NCBI GenBank assembly: GCA_023473395.1
Contig: JAMCYO010000041.1
Span: 1 to 33,900, forward strand
DNA length: 33,900 nucleotides
Direction: 5' to 3'
Source: Candidatus Martarchaeota archaeon
GTDB taxonomy: Archaea > Micrarchaeota > Micrarchaeia > Micrarchaeales > Micrarchaeaceae
Both the position numbers and the translations under genes were made by a program. Shown in pieces: positions 1 to 7,850 of the stretch. The notes beneath the pieces were generated by a model. It was given only the letters and a program-made list of their open reading frames with translations, did no database searches and was not told the origin of the DNA. Position 1 is the stretch's first letter. Every line of letters begins with the position of its first letter.

Positions 1-17
1 GTTGACATGACGGGATA

Positions 18-1103
18 ATGGAACGGGTAAGCACCGATCTTTCAATCGCTTACATAAACAAGACAGGGAAAATACTCCATCACAATGTAGACAAAGGGCT
101 TATAATAGGCGGCGCTTCCGAGGTCGGATTTGGGACAGGGAAGATTATGAAGCCCATAGAAGTCATACTTGCAGGCAGGGCGGCAAGGAGCTACCAAGGC
201 ATCGATATAGACGTGGATGGCATAGCCTTGAAAGCCGCCAGGGATTATCTGAAGGAGAATACGAGGTTCTTGGACCTTGACAACGAGGTAACCTTCCAAT
301 CAAAGATACTCAAAGGATCGGCAGATCTGAGTGAAATATTCGATAGGAGCATAGACGTCCCGTTGGCAAATGACACCTCTTTCGGAATAGGCTTTGCGCC
401 TTTTACAATAACAGAGAATCTTGTCCTTGAAACGGAAAGGATGCTCAATGGCAAGGCGTACAAGGAAAAACACCCCGAGGTTGGAGAGGATATAAAAGTA
501 ATGGGAATAAGGGATATGGAAGACATAGGCCTCACCGTGGCAATAGCCTTCGTTTCTGGAAAGGTTGCCAACAGCGAGGATTATGAAAATAAGAAAGAAG
601 AGATAACGCATGATATAAAGGAATTCGCAAAAAAGTTCACAGGCAGGGATGTTGAGGTAGTGGTGAACAATGGAGATACAAAAAACGGAAAGGTATACCT
701 GACAAAAACTGGGCTGAGCTGCGAGGCAGGAGATGACGGCTCTGTAGGGAGGGGCAACAGGGTAAACGGGCTTATAACTCCGTTCAGGAAAATGAGCCTC
801 GAGGCTGCGGCAGGCAAGAATCCCGTAAACCACATAGGAAAGATATACAATGTGTTGGCAAACGAGATAGCTTCAGACATAGTAAAATTGTACCCCCAAG
901 TAAAAGAATGCAACGTATCTATAGTATCGCAAATAGGAAGGAAAATAGACGACCCCAGGCATTTGGATATAAAGATAAGCACAGAAAAGCCCGAGGAGTT
1001 GGACAACCTGAGAAAGAAAGTGTATGACGTGGCAGAGCAGGGCCTTGACAACATCGCTTACCTTACCCAGGAAATAATCTCGGGAAAGCATACAATGTTT
1101 TAA
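18..1103 (+). CDS. metK: S-adenosylmethionine synthetase, archaeal type; 5' end outside the window and apparently frameshifted near nt 10-14
   Basis: Protein contains LHHNVDKG, PLANDTSFGIGFAP, VGEDIKVMG, AGDDGSVGRGNRVNGLITP and AAAGKNPVNHIGKIYN, typical of archaeal MAT. The N-terminal HPD region is missing from this frame. Confidence 0.93.
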   Translation: MERVSTDLSIAYINKTGKILHHNVDKGLIIGGASEVGFGTGKIMKPIEVILAGRAARSYQGIDIDVDGIALKAARDYLKENTRFLDLDNEVTFQSKILKGSADLSEIFDRSIDVPLANDTSFGIGFAPFTITENLVLETERMLNGKAYKEKHPEVGEDIKVMGIRDMEDIGLTVAIAFVSGKVANSEDYENKKEEITHDIKEFAKKFTGRDVEVVVNNGDTKNGKVYLTKTGLSCEAGDDGSVGRGNRVNGLITPFRKMSLEAAAGKNPVNHIGKIYNVLANEIASDIVKLYPQVKECNVSIVSQIGRKIDDPRHLDIKISTEKPEELDNLRKKVYDVAEQGLDNIAYLTQEIISGKHTMF

Positions 1104-1111
1104 AAAAAATA

Positions 1112-1128
1112 TGAGGGAATTTCCCTCA
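1112..1128 (-). terminator. Hairpin plus T-run terminator for the minus-strand gene at 1138-1887
   Basis: tgagggaa-t-ttccctca inverted repeat (8-bp arms). On the minus strand it is followed by a T-run (complement of the A-run at about 1102-1109). Confidence 0.6.
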
Positions 1129-1137
1129 ATATAGGAT

Positions 1138-1887
1138 TTAGTTAAAAATCCTATTCTTGCACGCAACTCCACTCGGCACCGTTGCATTTATTCCGAAGAA
1201 CTGCATGGCCTTCGCGTCCGTGCAATAGCCGCTGTCAAGACCTTGCTTAAGGTTGTTTACTGCAGTCTGGTTGATGGTATATGTATAGTTAAATGCTGGT
1301 ATAATCACGGTACCGTTGGATGAACTGTAGCTGTACCCCGATATTTGCCCGTTCGAAACCTCGGCAAGTGCGCACGGATCCCCCAAGGCTATTTCAGAAA
1401 CCGTATTTTGCATATCCGACACATTTTCGCTCTTGTTTATTATGATTGCAGGGCATGCCTCGCTCGTTAAGCCGCTGGTATTCAAGCTAGGGGTTGTTGT
1501 AATGTTTGCGTGGGCCGTTGAATTGATAGTCGTTGTTATTTGCTTAATTGGCGCATGGTTGCCGTTCAATGCAATGCCCGAAATTATGATTATTGCAGCT
1601 ATTGCAACCACGATGGGTATTAGCACCCTGCTAGCAGCCCTGCTGCCCCGTAGTACTCCTTCGTTTTGGTTTGGGGCTTGTGCTTTTTGCAACAGCCTGT
1701 AATATTTTACCTTCTTATAATGCGAATTGTCTATTGGCTCTATCATTGACATTCCTTCCAGTTCTGAAAGGTGCTGGCTTACCGTAGCCTTTGAAAGGCC
1801 AAGCGCTGCGCTTATTTCTGTTAGGTTCATATTGCCATTCTTCAGGAGGTTTAGTATCCTCTTCTTTGTTCCGAAGGTCTTTGACAT
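1138..1887 (-). CDS. Membrane-tethered winged-helix (ArsR-like) regulator: N-terminal HTH, one TM helix, Cys-containing ectodomain
   Basis: N-term KKRILNLLKNGNMNLTEISAALGLSKATVSQHLSELE is wHTH-like. TM is VLIPIVVAIAAIIIISGIAL. The C-terminal part has many N-x-S/T sequons and 4 Cys. Confidence 0.75.
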   Translation of the reverse strand: MSKTFGTKKRILNLLKNGNMNLTEISAALGLSKATVSQHLSELEGMSMIEPIDNSHYKKVKYYRLLQKAQAPNQNEGVLRGSRAASRVLIPIVVAIAAIIIISGIALNGNHAPIKQITTTINSTAHANITTTPSLNTSGLTSEACPAIIINKSENVSDMQNTVSEIALGDPCALAEVSNGQISGYSYSSSNGTVIIPAFNYTYTINQTAVNNLKQGLDSGYCTDAKAMQFFGINATVPSGVACKNRIFN

Positions 1888-2015
1888 TTTATCACAAAAA
1901 TTTATTGAAATGGTATTATATTAAGAGTTTTTATAGGATTAGGTTTTTGTTAGGTTTTTCGACGTTAGAATAAAACTTAACAGCATTGGCAATAAGTAAA
2001 AATAAACCGAAATGC

Positions 2016-2567
2016 TCAATCAACGTTTGGAACCGGGCTGCGAATTTTGGATTTTTGGGCGTTTTCCCTGGCAGTTTTGTGCGCGTATTTTTCAGTCAGG
2101 TTTTTGATTTGCTCCCTTACTATCCTTGCATCTATTTCAGTAAGAACAAACTCCCCTTTCCCACGCATCAGTTCCATAGACCTAAGCGCATCGATCTCCA
2201 TTGCCCTTTTTGCCGAATGCTCTTCCGGGAATACGCGCACATCGTTTATGCTTAGGTTAGAATCCTGCATTGAGTAGAGCCAAACCCTATAATCCGTGCC
2301 GTTAAGGTTATGGCTGAAGTCTAGTATATATTCCAAATCATTTCCATTCACAGTTATTCCTGTTTCTTCCTTCAACTCCCTGACTGCCGCAGCGAGGTTG
2401 GCTTCGCCAGCTTCAACGTGCCCTGATGGCAAACACCATTTACCTGGTTCTATGTCGTCGTCTTCTCTCCTCTTTAGGTATACCAATCCGTCTCCCGTAA
2501 ACAATGCTATGAATACTACATCGACTTCTTTAGGTTTTGAATCCGATATGCTTGATTCTGTCTCCAT
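2016..2567 (-). CDS. NUDIX hydrolase
   Basis: Nudix box GHVEAGEANLAAAVRELKEETGI matches GX5EX7REUXEEXGU. Confidence 0.9.
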   Translation of the reverse strand: METESSISDSKPKEVDVVFIALFTGDGLVYLKRREDDDIEPGKWCLPSGHVEAGEANLAAAVRELKEETGITVNGNDLEYILDFSHNLNGTDYRVWLYSMQDSNLSINDVRVFPEEHSAKRAMEIDALRSMELMRGKGEFVLTEIDARIVREQIKNLTEKYAHKTARENAQKSKIRSPVPNVD

Positions 2568-2645
2568 TTACATCAGGAAAGCGTTGACTCGTGTAAGGTA
2601 TTTAACCTTTCCATGAGGTTCGTTTATAGACGTTGCAGTGATACA

Positions 2646-3569
2646 ATGAAAAGGATGCTAGTTGCAATAGGCGGCAATGCCTTGCTTAAGAAGGGGGAGA
2701 AACCGGATTTTAAGACCCACCTAAAAAATGCCAATGATACCGCAGGAAAAATAATGGATATCCTTGCTGGAACCAATATGGAATTAGTCCTAACGCATGG
2801 CAACGGGCCGCAGGTAGGCGATGAATTCATAAGGAATGAAAGGGCAAAAAAGTATATGCCAAAACTGCCTTTGCATATACTCACAGCAGAAACACAGGCC
2901 TATATTGGCGCGATAATCTCGAATTCTTTGAACCCAATGCTTAGGGAAGCGGGAAAAGGAAATTCCGCGGTTATAATAACCAACGCGATTGTGTCTGGGA
3001 CTGATCCAGCAATCAAAAAACCCACGAAGCAGATAGGGCCTTACTACACAAAGGAACAGCTAATGCGGGAGCTCAAACTGGAAAGGTTTGATTATGTAAA
3101 AGAAAAAAACAGCTATCGCATGGTTGTACCGTCTCCTAAACCCATAAGGATAATTGAAATAGACGCAATAAAATCGATGCTGTCTGCAGGATTTTTAACG
3201 ATATGCGGGGGTGGGGGTGGCATACCTGTAGTCAAGAAAGGCAATTCTTACGTAGGCATAAACGCTGTGATAGACAAGGACGCTACAAGCGCGCTCATAG
3301 CTGAAAATATAGGCGCAAGCGAACTTGTAATCCTTACGGATACGGACTACCTGTATTCGGACTTTGATGACCAGAACAGCAGAATCCGAAGCATTACGGC
3401 CAAGGATTCGTCAAAGCTTCTTCCAAAACTTGAAGCAGGGACGATAAGGCCAAAGCTTGAAGCGTGCATGGAGTTTGTTTTAAAGACTGGAAAGCCTGCA
3501 AGAATAGGGGCATTGGAAAATGCTTATGAAGTAGCAAGGGGCAAATCAGGGACAGTTATAACCCCCTAA
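2646..3569 (+). CDS. arcC: Carbamate kinase (amino acid kinase fold)
   Basis: MKRMLVAIGGNALLKKGEKP, LTHGNGPQVGDEF, CGGGGGIPVV, VIDKDATSALIAENIGASELVILTDTDYLY, and C-terminal GTVI. ATG at 2646 preferred over the upstream 2613 start. Confidence 0.88.
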   Translation: MKRMLVAIGGNALLKKGEKPDFKTHLKNANDTAGKIMDILAGTNMELVLTHGNGPQVGDEFIRNERAKKYMPKLPLHILTAETQAYIGAIISNSLNPMLREAGKGNSAVIITNAIVSGTDPAIKKPTKQIGPYYTKEQLMRELKLERFDYVKEKNSYRMVVPSPKPIRIIEIDAIKSMLSAGFLTICGGGGGIPVVKKGNSYVGINAVIDKDATSALIAENIGASELVILTDTDYLYSDFDDQNSRIRSITAKDSSKLLPKLEAGTIRPKLEACMEFVLKTGKPARIGALENAYEVARGKSGTVITP

Positions 3570-3570
3570 T

Positions 3571-4125
3571 TCATTGTGGCAACAAGCTAAGCTTGTCGAG
3601 TTTTACAAGCTTTAGGTAGCTGAGCCTTTCTGATTTTATTATTTCCGCCTTGGAAAAGTTGGTGGCTGCGTATTTCTTCAAAAGTTCTGCTATGCCTTCT
3701 CCCGTTACTATTACTATGCCATCGGGTTTTGTTATCCTGTAAAATTCTTTGAGCTGCGATATTGACTTTTTTATGCCAAAACCCTTGAAATAATCGTATG
3801 CAAGGATAAGGCCGAACTCTTCATCAGGAAGGCCAGTGTAGCAATCCACAGACAACGCGTATCTTAATCCTTTCAGTTTTGAGGTAGAATTTATAATGGA
3901 AATTAGTTCCTTTTTCGAACGCGTCAGTACTGTTAGCTTTGATTTTTTGTTTTTATTCTGAAAATAGCGTATCGAATCCAAAACCTCTGCTTTTTCTCCA
4001 GAAATAAGCACCTGTGACTTCTTCAGATATGAAAGTTCCGAACTTGCAAGGCTTCTCATCAGTCCATAATGCAATTGTGGTTTTACCTTCTTGGCTGGTA
4101 TCTTGACTGGTATTTTTTTGTGCAT
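3571..4125 (-). CDS. Hypothetical protein, possibly a degenerate class I methyltransferase-like fold
   Basis: Complete 184-aa ORF, convergent with arcC. Contains a DEEFGLILAYDYFKGFG...FYRITKPDGIVIVTGEG stretch resembling the second half of Rossmann methyltransferases. Confidence 0.55.
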   Translation of the reverse strand: MHKKIPVKIPAKKVKPQLHYGLMRSLASSELSYLKKSQVLISGEKAEVLDSIRYFQNKNKKSKLTVLTRSKKELISIINSTSKLKGLRYALSVDCYTGLPDEEFGLILAYDYFKGFGIKKSISQLKEFYRITKPDGIVIVTGEGIAELLKKYAATNFSKAEIIKSERLSYLKLVKLDKLSLLPQ

Positions 4126-4233
4126 ACGTTAGTATTGTAGGATTCCAGGTTTAAAAACATATACGTGCGAATCTTACCAGAAAAGGATAAATATTTGGTA
4201 AAATCCAAGTAGAAAACTAGGTAGAATGATTCC

Positions 4234-4842
4234 ATGGAAAAACAAAAGGATGGTAATTGCAGTTTTGGCCATATATTGGAGCTTGCAAAGGGAAATAGGG
4301 ATGCGTACGAGATTCTGGCCCAGGTAAGCAATTCCAAGTATGGGAACTCGGCAATCAACGGGATAGCAAAGTTGAATCTTGGCCCTGAAACAATCTTGGA
4401 GATTTATAAGCATGGCTCCGATTCCAAGATAGACAAGTTTTCCGAAGTGATGGGCTTCTATTCGATTTTCAACCAAGGGGAGCTTGATGCGCTTAGGTTA
4501 CTATGTACCGACAGTAAAGGAATTGATGCCAGATCGTTGCTACTTTTAACTACCATAGCAGTACTTGAAAGCTTGGACAATGACAGGAATGCGATAGAGG
4601 TAATGAACCAGATAATCTATGATGTCTCCTTAGATGGCGCGAGGGGATCGGAATTATACGAATATTTTGAAGAGATTTTTGTTGGCTATATTGGTAATAT
4701 AGTGCTTGCAAATCTGATGGCTGGAACGAATCCTTACAGGGATTTGGAGGCGTTTGGAACCCCGGACCAAGCAATAAATAAATTGCCTGACTTAATAAAC
4801 GAGTATGTTGGTAAGAGCATTTCCAAAATCAAAAGGGAATGA
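4234..4842 (+). CDS. Hypothetical protein with an L-A-K-G-N-x-D-A motif
   Basis: 202-aa ORF with upstream AT-rich promoter-like sequence. Shares LAKGNRDAYEIL-type motif with the ORF at 24015. Confidence 0.7.
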   Translation: MEKQKDGNCSFGHILELAKGNRDAYEILAQVSNSKYGNSAINGIAKLNLGPETILEIYKHGSDSKIDKFSEVMGFYSIFNQGELDALRLLCTDSKGIDARSLLLLTTIAVLESLDNDRNAIEVMNQIIYDVSLDGARGSELYEYFEEIFVGYIGNIVLANLMAGTNPYRDLEAFGTPDQAINKLPDLINEYVGKSISKIKRE

Positions 4843-4866
4843 GCCAAAACCATAAGGTGTAGATTA

Positions 4867-5847
4867 ATGGCTTTTAAGGACAAGGTAATATTAAGCCATA
4901 GAAGGGACTTCGACGGAATTGCGAGCGCGGCAGAGCTATTGAGGCTATTTAGGGGCAGCGTCGAAAGGGCCATTTTTACAAATCCCAATAAGGGGCTTAT
5001 GCTTGGCGCATTGTCCGAATTGAAGGGCATGCGCAACATGGAGCTGTACATAACCGACCTTTCCTTATCTGAAGACGGAATGCTTGAAATTTGCAACAGC
5101 ATAGATGAAATCAGGCGCAACAAAAACAAGATATTTTGGCTGGACCACCACCCATGGCCTGAAGGCGCAATACAGCTGGCCAGGGCTTCTACGGAAATGC
5201 TGATAGCAGGTGAAAACAAGGACTATTGCGCAGCAGAGCTCGTATATACTAACCTTGTAAAGGATGACGCGGTGTCCAAGCGCATAGCCGAGCTTGCCCA
5301 CCTTACCGATTTTAACATAAGGCCGAATGATAGCGCATTGGACGGACAGCTGATCAAGATATCGAAATGCATTGCCTTCCTTGACGAAAGCGACAGAAGA
5401 TCGAACGAGTTAAGGGAAAGGCTGATGCTTAGGGTGTCTGAAGGGGAAATATCCGGAGAAGTTATAGATGAGGTTTATGCGATTTACAAGGAATCCGAAG
5501 AGAAAAACCTCTCCCAGCTAAAGGAAACGATGGATAGCTTTTCCGTAGGCAATATAAGAATCGGAATCGCATTCGCAGAGAATTTGCAAAGCAACATGGC
5601 ATGCAGCGTCATAAAGGAGGCGACTGGCGCCAACGTACAAGTTTTTGTAACTACAAAGGACTGGGCTGCGCACGTAAGGAGCGATAGTGGCATAGACTCG
5701 TCAATTCTGTCTAAGGCGTTTGGAGGCAACGGGCACGCCCAGGCTTCCGGATTCACGCTCAATCCAACAAGCAAAGAACTGGGCGAAGCAATAAAATGGT
5801 ATAAAAATACCGTAAAGGATTCTGCCATGCGCGCCTTTGCACGTTAA
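4867..5847 (+). CDS. DHH/DHHA1 family phosphoesterase
   Basis: HRRDFDGIASA (motif I), WLDHHPW (DHH), and FGGNGHAQASGF (DHHA1). Confidence 0.88.
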   Translation: MAFKDKVILSHRRDFDGIASAAELLRLFRGSVERAIFTNPNKGLMLGALSELKGMRNMELYITDLSLSEDGMLEICNSIDEIRRNKNKIFWLDHHPWPEGAIQLARASTEMLIAGENKDYCAAELVYTNLVKDDAVSKRIAELAHLTDFNIRPNDSALDGQLIKISKCIAFLDESDRRSNELRERLMLRVSEGEISGEVIDEVYAIYKESEEKNLSQLKETMDSFSVGNIRIGIAFAENLQSNMACSVIKEATGANVQVFVTTKDWAAHVRSDSGIDSSILSKAFGGNGHAQASGFTLNPTSKELGEAIKWYKNTVKDSAMRAFAR

Positions 5848-5893
5848 TCATGCTTTGATAACCGTTGGATGTGCCATTCAAAAGATGTAAATT

Positions 5894-6259
5894 TCAAATC
5901 TTGCTTTTCAATTCTATTATAGGGCATCCGGAAGAAAAAAGTTTACGGCCCAAATCGGTGGCAGTATATTTGACGCGAACTGGACTTGTATCAAAAACCT
6001 TCCTGCTTACCATCTTATCAGACTGCAGGGATTTTAAGACCGCAGAAAGAGTTTTGGCGGTTAAGCCTGACTTTGAAAGTATATCGTTGAAGAACATTCC
6101 TGTTTCTTTGGAATTTATTATCGAAACTACCACGAGTTGCCAATTTGATTCTATAAGCGACTTGAGTGTTTTGGGTGGCAGCTCGTTATAATTCATCATG
6201 CCCTCTATAATGCAATCCCTTCCTTTTACTAGGTGTGATTCAGTGCGTTTCTTGGCCAT
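5894..6259 (-). CDS. HxlR-like winged-helix transcriptional regulator
   Basis: WQLVVVSIINSKETGMFFNDILSKSGLTAKTLSAVLKSLQSDKMVSRKVFDTSPVRVKYTATDLGRKL resembles the HxlR pattern. Confidence 0.7.
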   Translation of the reverse strand: MAKKRTESHLVKGRDCIIEGMMNYNELPPKTLKSLIESNWQLVVVSIINSKETGMFFNDILSKSGLTAKTLSAVLKSLQSDKMVSRKVFDTSPVRVKYTATDLGRKLFSSGCPIIELKSKI

Positions 6260-6428
6260 GGCAGCACCCCATTATAGTAAGTATATACCACGTAACTTTA
6301 ATTATTAATAACTTTCTTTTCGTATTTTACTTTTTTGAATATTTTAGACAATAATCGTATACTTGAATTCCTAAATCAACATATTTAAATCCAACATAGC
6401 ATTAGTAGATAAGCAAATAGGTGATTAA

Positions 6429-6998
6429 ATGGCAGTTTTTGTAGACTCGCTTGCGGTAATGTTGCTGGCACTAGGTTCCAGCGCATCCCTGTTAGCGCTG
6501 TATTTCTTGTACGCAGTAAAGCAAAAAAAGAGCATAGGCAATCTCGCAGTACCGATGATGGGTTTCGGGCTGTTCGATTTCGCGAGCGGTTTCCTGATGT
6601 CCTTTACATGGCCGCTGCCACCCGCATATAACATGCTTTTCGGAGACCCCATGTTATTCTTGGGCATGCTCATGACAATCGGAGGGTATATGCTTTACAG
6701 GAACATGGACCTCAGGATATTGTCAGTATTCGGCTTCTTCCTAGGCATATACATATTGGTAGAGGCTGTGGCCATACCGAGCTTTGGGCTTGAAACCGGG
6801 GCAGATCTGATTAGCGCAATGGGATTGTTTGTAGTATCTGGAGCAGCCGCGATTCTTTCGCCCCTTGTATACCTTAACCCGAAAGGGGATGGAAAATGGG
6901 CGTATTACCTGCTTGCGGCATTGTTGATACTGGCAGCATTCGCAGCACTCTTCATAGGATATGCAGGAATATACGGGCACTTGAAGTCTCCGCCCTGA
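6429..6998 (+). CDS. Polytopic membrane protein, DUF981-like
   Basis: Multiple hydrophobic helices in 189 aa. Arrangement resembles archaeal DUF981 from memory. TATA-like box (atatttaaat) upstream. Confidence 0.6.
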   Translation: MAVFVDSLAVMLLALGSSASLLALYFLYAVKQKKSIGNLAVPMMGFGLFDFASGFLMSFTWPLPPAYNMLFGDPMLFLGMLMTIGGYMLYRNMDLRILSVFGFFLGIYILVEAVAIPSFGLETGADLISAMGLFVVSGAAAILSPLVYLNPKGDGKWAYYLLAALLILAAFAALFIGYAGIYGHLKSPP

Positions 6999-7009
6999 TC
7001 TCATCTTTT

Positions 7010-7035
7010 GCGCCATGGATTTCCATGGCGCTTTT
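7010..7035 (+). terminator. Intrinsic-terminator-like hairpin after the DUF981-like gene
   Basis: gcgccatgg-attt-ccatggcgc, a perfect 9-bp stem with 4-nt loop, followed by tttt and a second T-rich stretch. Confidence 0.6.
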
Positions 7036-7083
7036 GCCTATTTTTAAAACTCGTTCTTAATGGATTCAAATATGTGATATTAA

Positions 7084-7581
7084 ATGCGCAATATGTCGCG
7101 GAGGGAATTCGCAATCCTTACTGCAATGTCAATAATAGGGTTGATAGCCTCAGGGATAGTACTATACGAACTTTACGTGATACACAACCCTCCGCCGTTT
7201 TGCACGATAGACGCAACGTTGGCCTCAACGCCGTTCAATTGCATGAAGGTTTTGACTAGCAGCTATTCGGACGTGTTCGGAGTTTCGCTTGATTTCCTCG
7301 CAGCATTATGGTTCATAATAAACATTGCATTTGTGTCAATCTTGACGTTTGCAGACAAGCAGTTGGCCAAGCGCATATTCTATGTGTTATTTGTATGGCG
7401 TTTTTTCGGTATAGCAATAGTGCCATACTTAATATACCTGGAATTCTTTGTAGTGCATTCGATATGCCTTTATTGCACGATAATGCACGGCGCAATAATA
7501 ATAGACTTCGTTATAGTTTCTTATTTCCTGTTTTCAAGGCATTCGAATATAAGACATACCATCTTCCAAACCACAGTATGA
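7084..7581 (+). CDS. Vitamin K epoxide reductase (VKOR) family membrane protein
   Basis: 165 aa, multi-TM. N-proximal Cys pair (PFCTIDATLASTPFNCMKVLTSSYSDVFGVSLDFLAALWF) and C-x-x-C in SICLYCTIMHG, as in VKOR. Confidence 0.85.
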   Translation: MRNMSRREFAILTAMSIIGLIASGIVLYELYVIHNPPPFCTIDATLASTPFNCMKVLTSSYSDVFGVSLDFLAALWFIINIAFVSILTFADKQLAKRIFYVLFVWRFFGIAIVPYLIYLEFFVVHSICLYCTIMHGAIIIDFVIVSYFLFSRHSNIRHTIFQTTV

Positions 7582-7714
7582 GGATGTTGGAATATTCTTA
7601 GGGCGTCGTCACGAAATTAGAAAAAAATTAGTAAGTAGAACAAAGGCAGTAAACGATATGACTTTGTTAGCTTAAGATTTATAATTTGCAGTTGGAATTT
7701 TTGAATAAGACAAA

Positions 7715-7787
7715 TGGGGAGTAGGAGATTTGGACTCCTATCGCGAGCGCCCAAGGCTCGCAGTCTGCCAGGTTAGCGTAACTCCCC
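7715..7787 (-). tRNA. tRNA-Pro (anticodon UGG), structurally divergent
   Basis: Minus strand: GGGGAGT-TA-CGCTAACCTGGCAGACT-G-CGAGC-CTTGGGC-GCTCG-CGAT-AGGAG-TCCAAAT-CTCCT-ACTCCCC-A. Acceptor 7 bp, anticodon stem 5 bp, T stem 5 bp, G37 and A73. D-stem poorly paired. Confidence 0.75.
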
Positions 7788-7850
7788 GCTAAAAAAATGC
7801 AGTATTTATTCTAACAGTTTTTATATATAGGTTTCGGAATCGATTTATTT

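Noticed and set aside
42-1187. Minus-strand ORFs over metK (85-177 aa)
   Set aside because: Overlap a conserved MAT coding frame and have no recognisable domains.
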